A program made the position numbers and the translations under genes. A stretch of DNA of 6,968 nucleotides from Planctomycetota bacterium (GTDB lineage Bacteria; Planctomycetota; Phycisphaerae; WQYP01): positions 1 to 6,968 of the forward strand of contig JAJZOA010000118.1 in assembly GCA_021852225.1 (NCBI GenBank), written 5' to 3'. The notes under the pieces are model-generated. The model worked only from the letters and a program-made list of their open reading frames with translations, did not search any database and had not been told where the DNA came from. Position 1 is the first letter of the stretch. Each line of letters begins with the position of its first letter. Shown one piece after another: positions 6,920 through 6,968 of this stretch.

Positions 6920-6968
6920 ATGCAGCCGTTGCCTATTGATCATCAGATTCCCGAGATACTCGAAACGC
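6920..6968 (+). CDS. hrpB: Start of a probable HrpB-type ATP-dependent RNA helicase (3' partial)
   Basis: Sixteen complete codons and one base are visible, reading MQPLPIDHQIPEILET. From memory, the N-terminus of HrpB-type DEAH-box helicases commonly reads LPID followed a few residues later by (L/I)PE(I/L)L, just before the Walker A region; that fits here. The frame is closed upstream by TAA at 6908-6910, so ATG 6920 is the first possible start. There is no good Shine-Dalgarno; AGG at 6904-6906 is too far away and too short. Only the extreme N-terminus is in the window and no catalytic motif is visible, so this is a motif-based guess. It could be an unrelated protein, and the symbol is provisional. 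Confidence 0.45.
   Translation, partial: MQPLPIDHQIPEILET

Noticed and set aside
1..6968. CRISPR array, insertion sequence, tRNA, phage or toxin-antitoxin genes
   Set aside because: I found no regularly spaced repeats, transposase motifs, long terminal inverted repeats or tRNA-like fold. Nearly all coding space is taken by the named genes.

Overview
The window reads as ordinary chromosomal DNA from a GC-moderate bacterium, most likely a member of the Planctomycetota. That placement is an inference from gene content: a tiny CPYCG zinc-ribbon protein with a C-terminal membrane anchor, a large secreted family-51 arabinofuranosidase, weak use of Shine-Dalgarno sites, and no phage, IS or CRISPR signal. 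No rRNA or other phylogenetic marker is present, so the phylum is a best guess. All supported genes lie on the + strand.

Layout: (1) 1-288, the end or whole of a small zinc-ribbon/membrane protein. (2) 289-468, a short gap with no clear promoter or terminator. (3) 469-4535, two half-size ABC exporter genes sharing an ATGA stop/start overlap, with a strong Shine-Dalgarno before the second. (4) 4536-4720, a gap with small hairpins that becomes sharply AT-rich just before the next gene. (5) 4721-6739, a secreted GH51 alpha-L-arabinofuranosidase-like enzyme. (6) 6740-6919, a gap with nested, mutually exclusive inverted repeats. (7) 6920-end, the first 16 codons of what looks like an HrpB-type RNA helicase.

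How the genes fit together: the two ABC genes almost certainly encode one heterodimeric type-IV (MdlA/MdlB, YheI/YheH-like) exporter. The first half has Asp in place of the catalytic Glu after Walker B but an intact LSGGQ. The second has the catalytic Glu but a changed signature, LSLGQ. These defects meet at the same ATP site, giving one degenerate and one active site. The arabinofuranosidase would act outside the cytoplasm on arabinose-containing plant polysaccharide. The exporter is not a sugar importer, so nothing in the sequence ties it to the hydrolase, and adjacency alone is weak evidence. I see no clearly new system. The most unusual points are the zinc ribbon lacking one cysteine, the His-rich external loop of the first ABC subunit, and the repeat structure centred on the arabinofuranosidase start codon.
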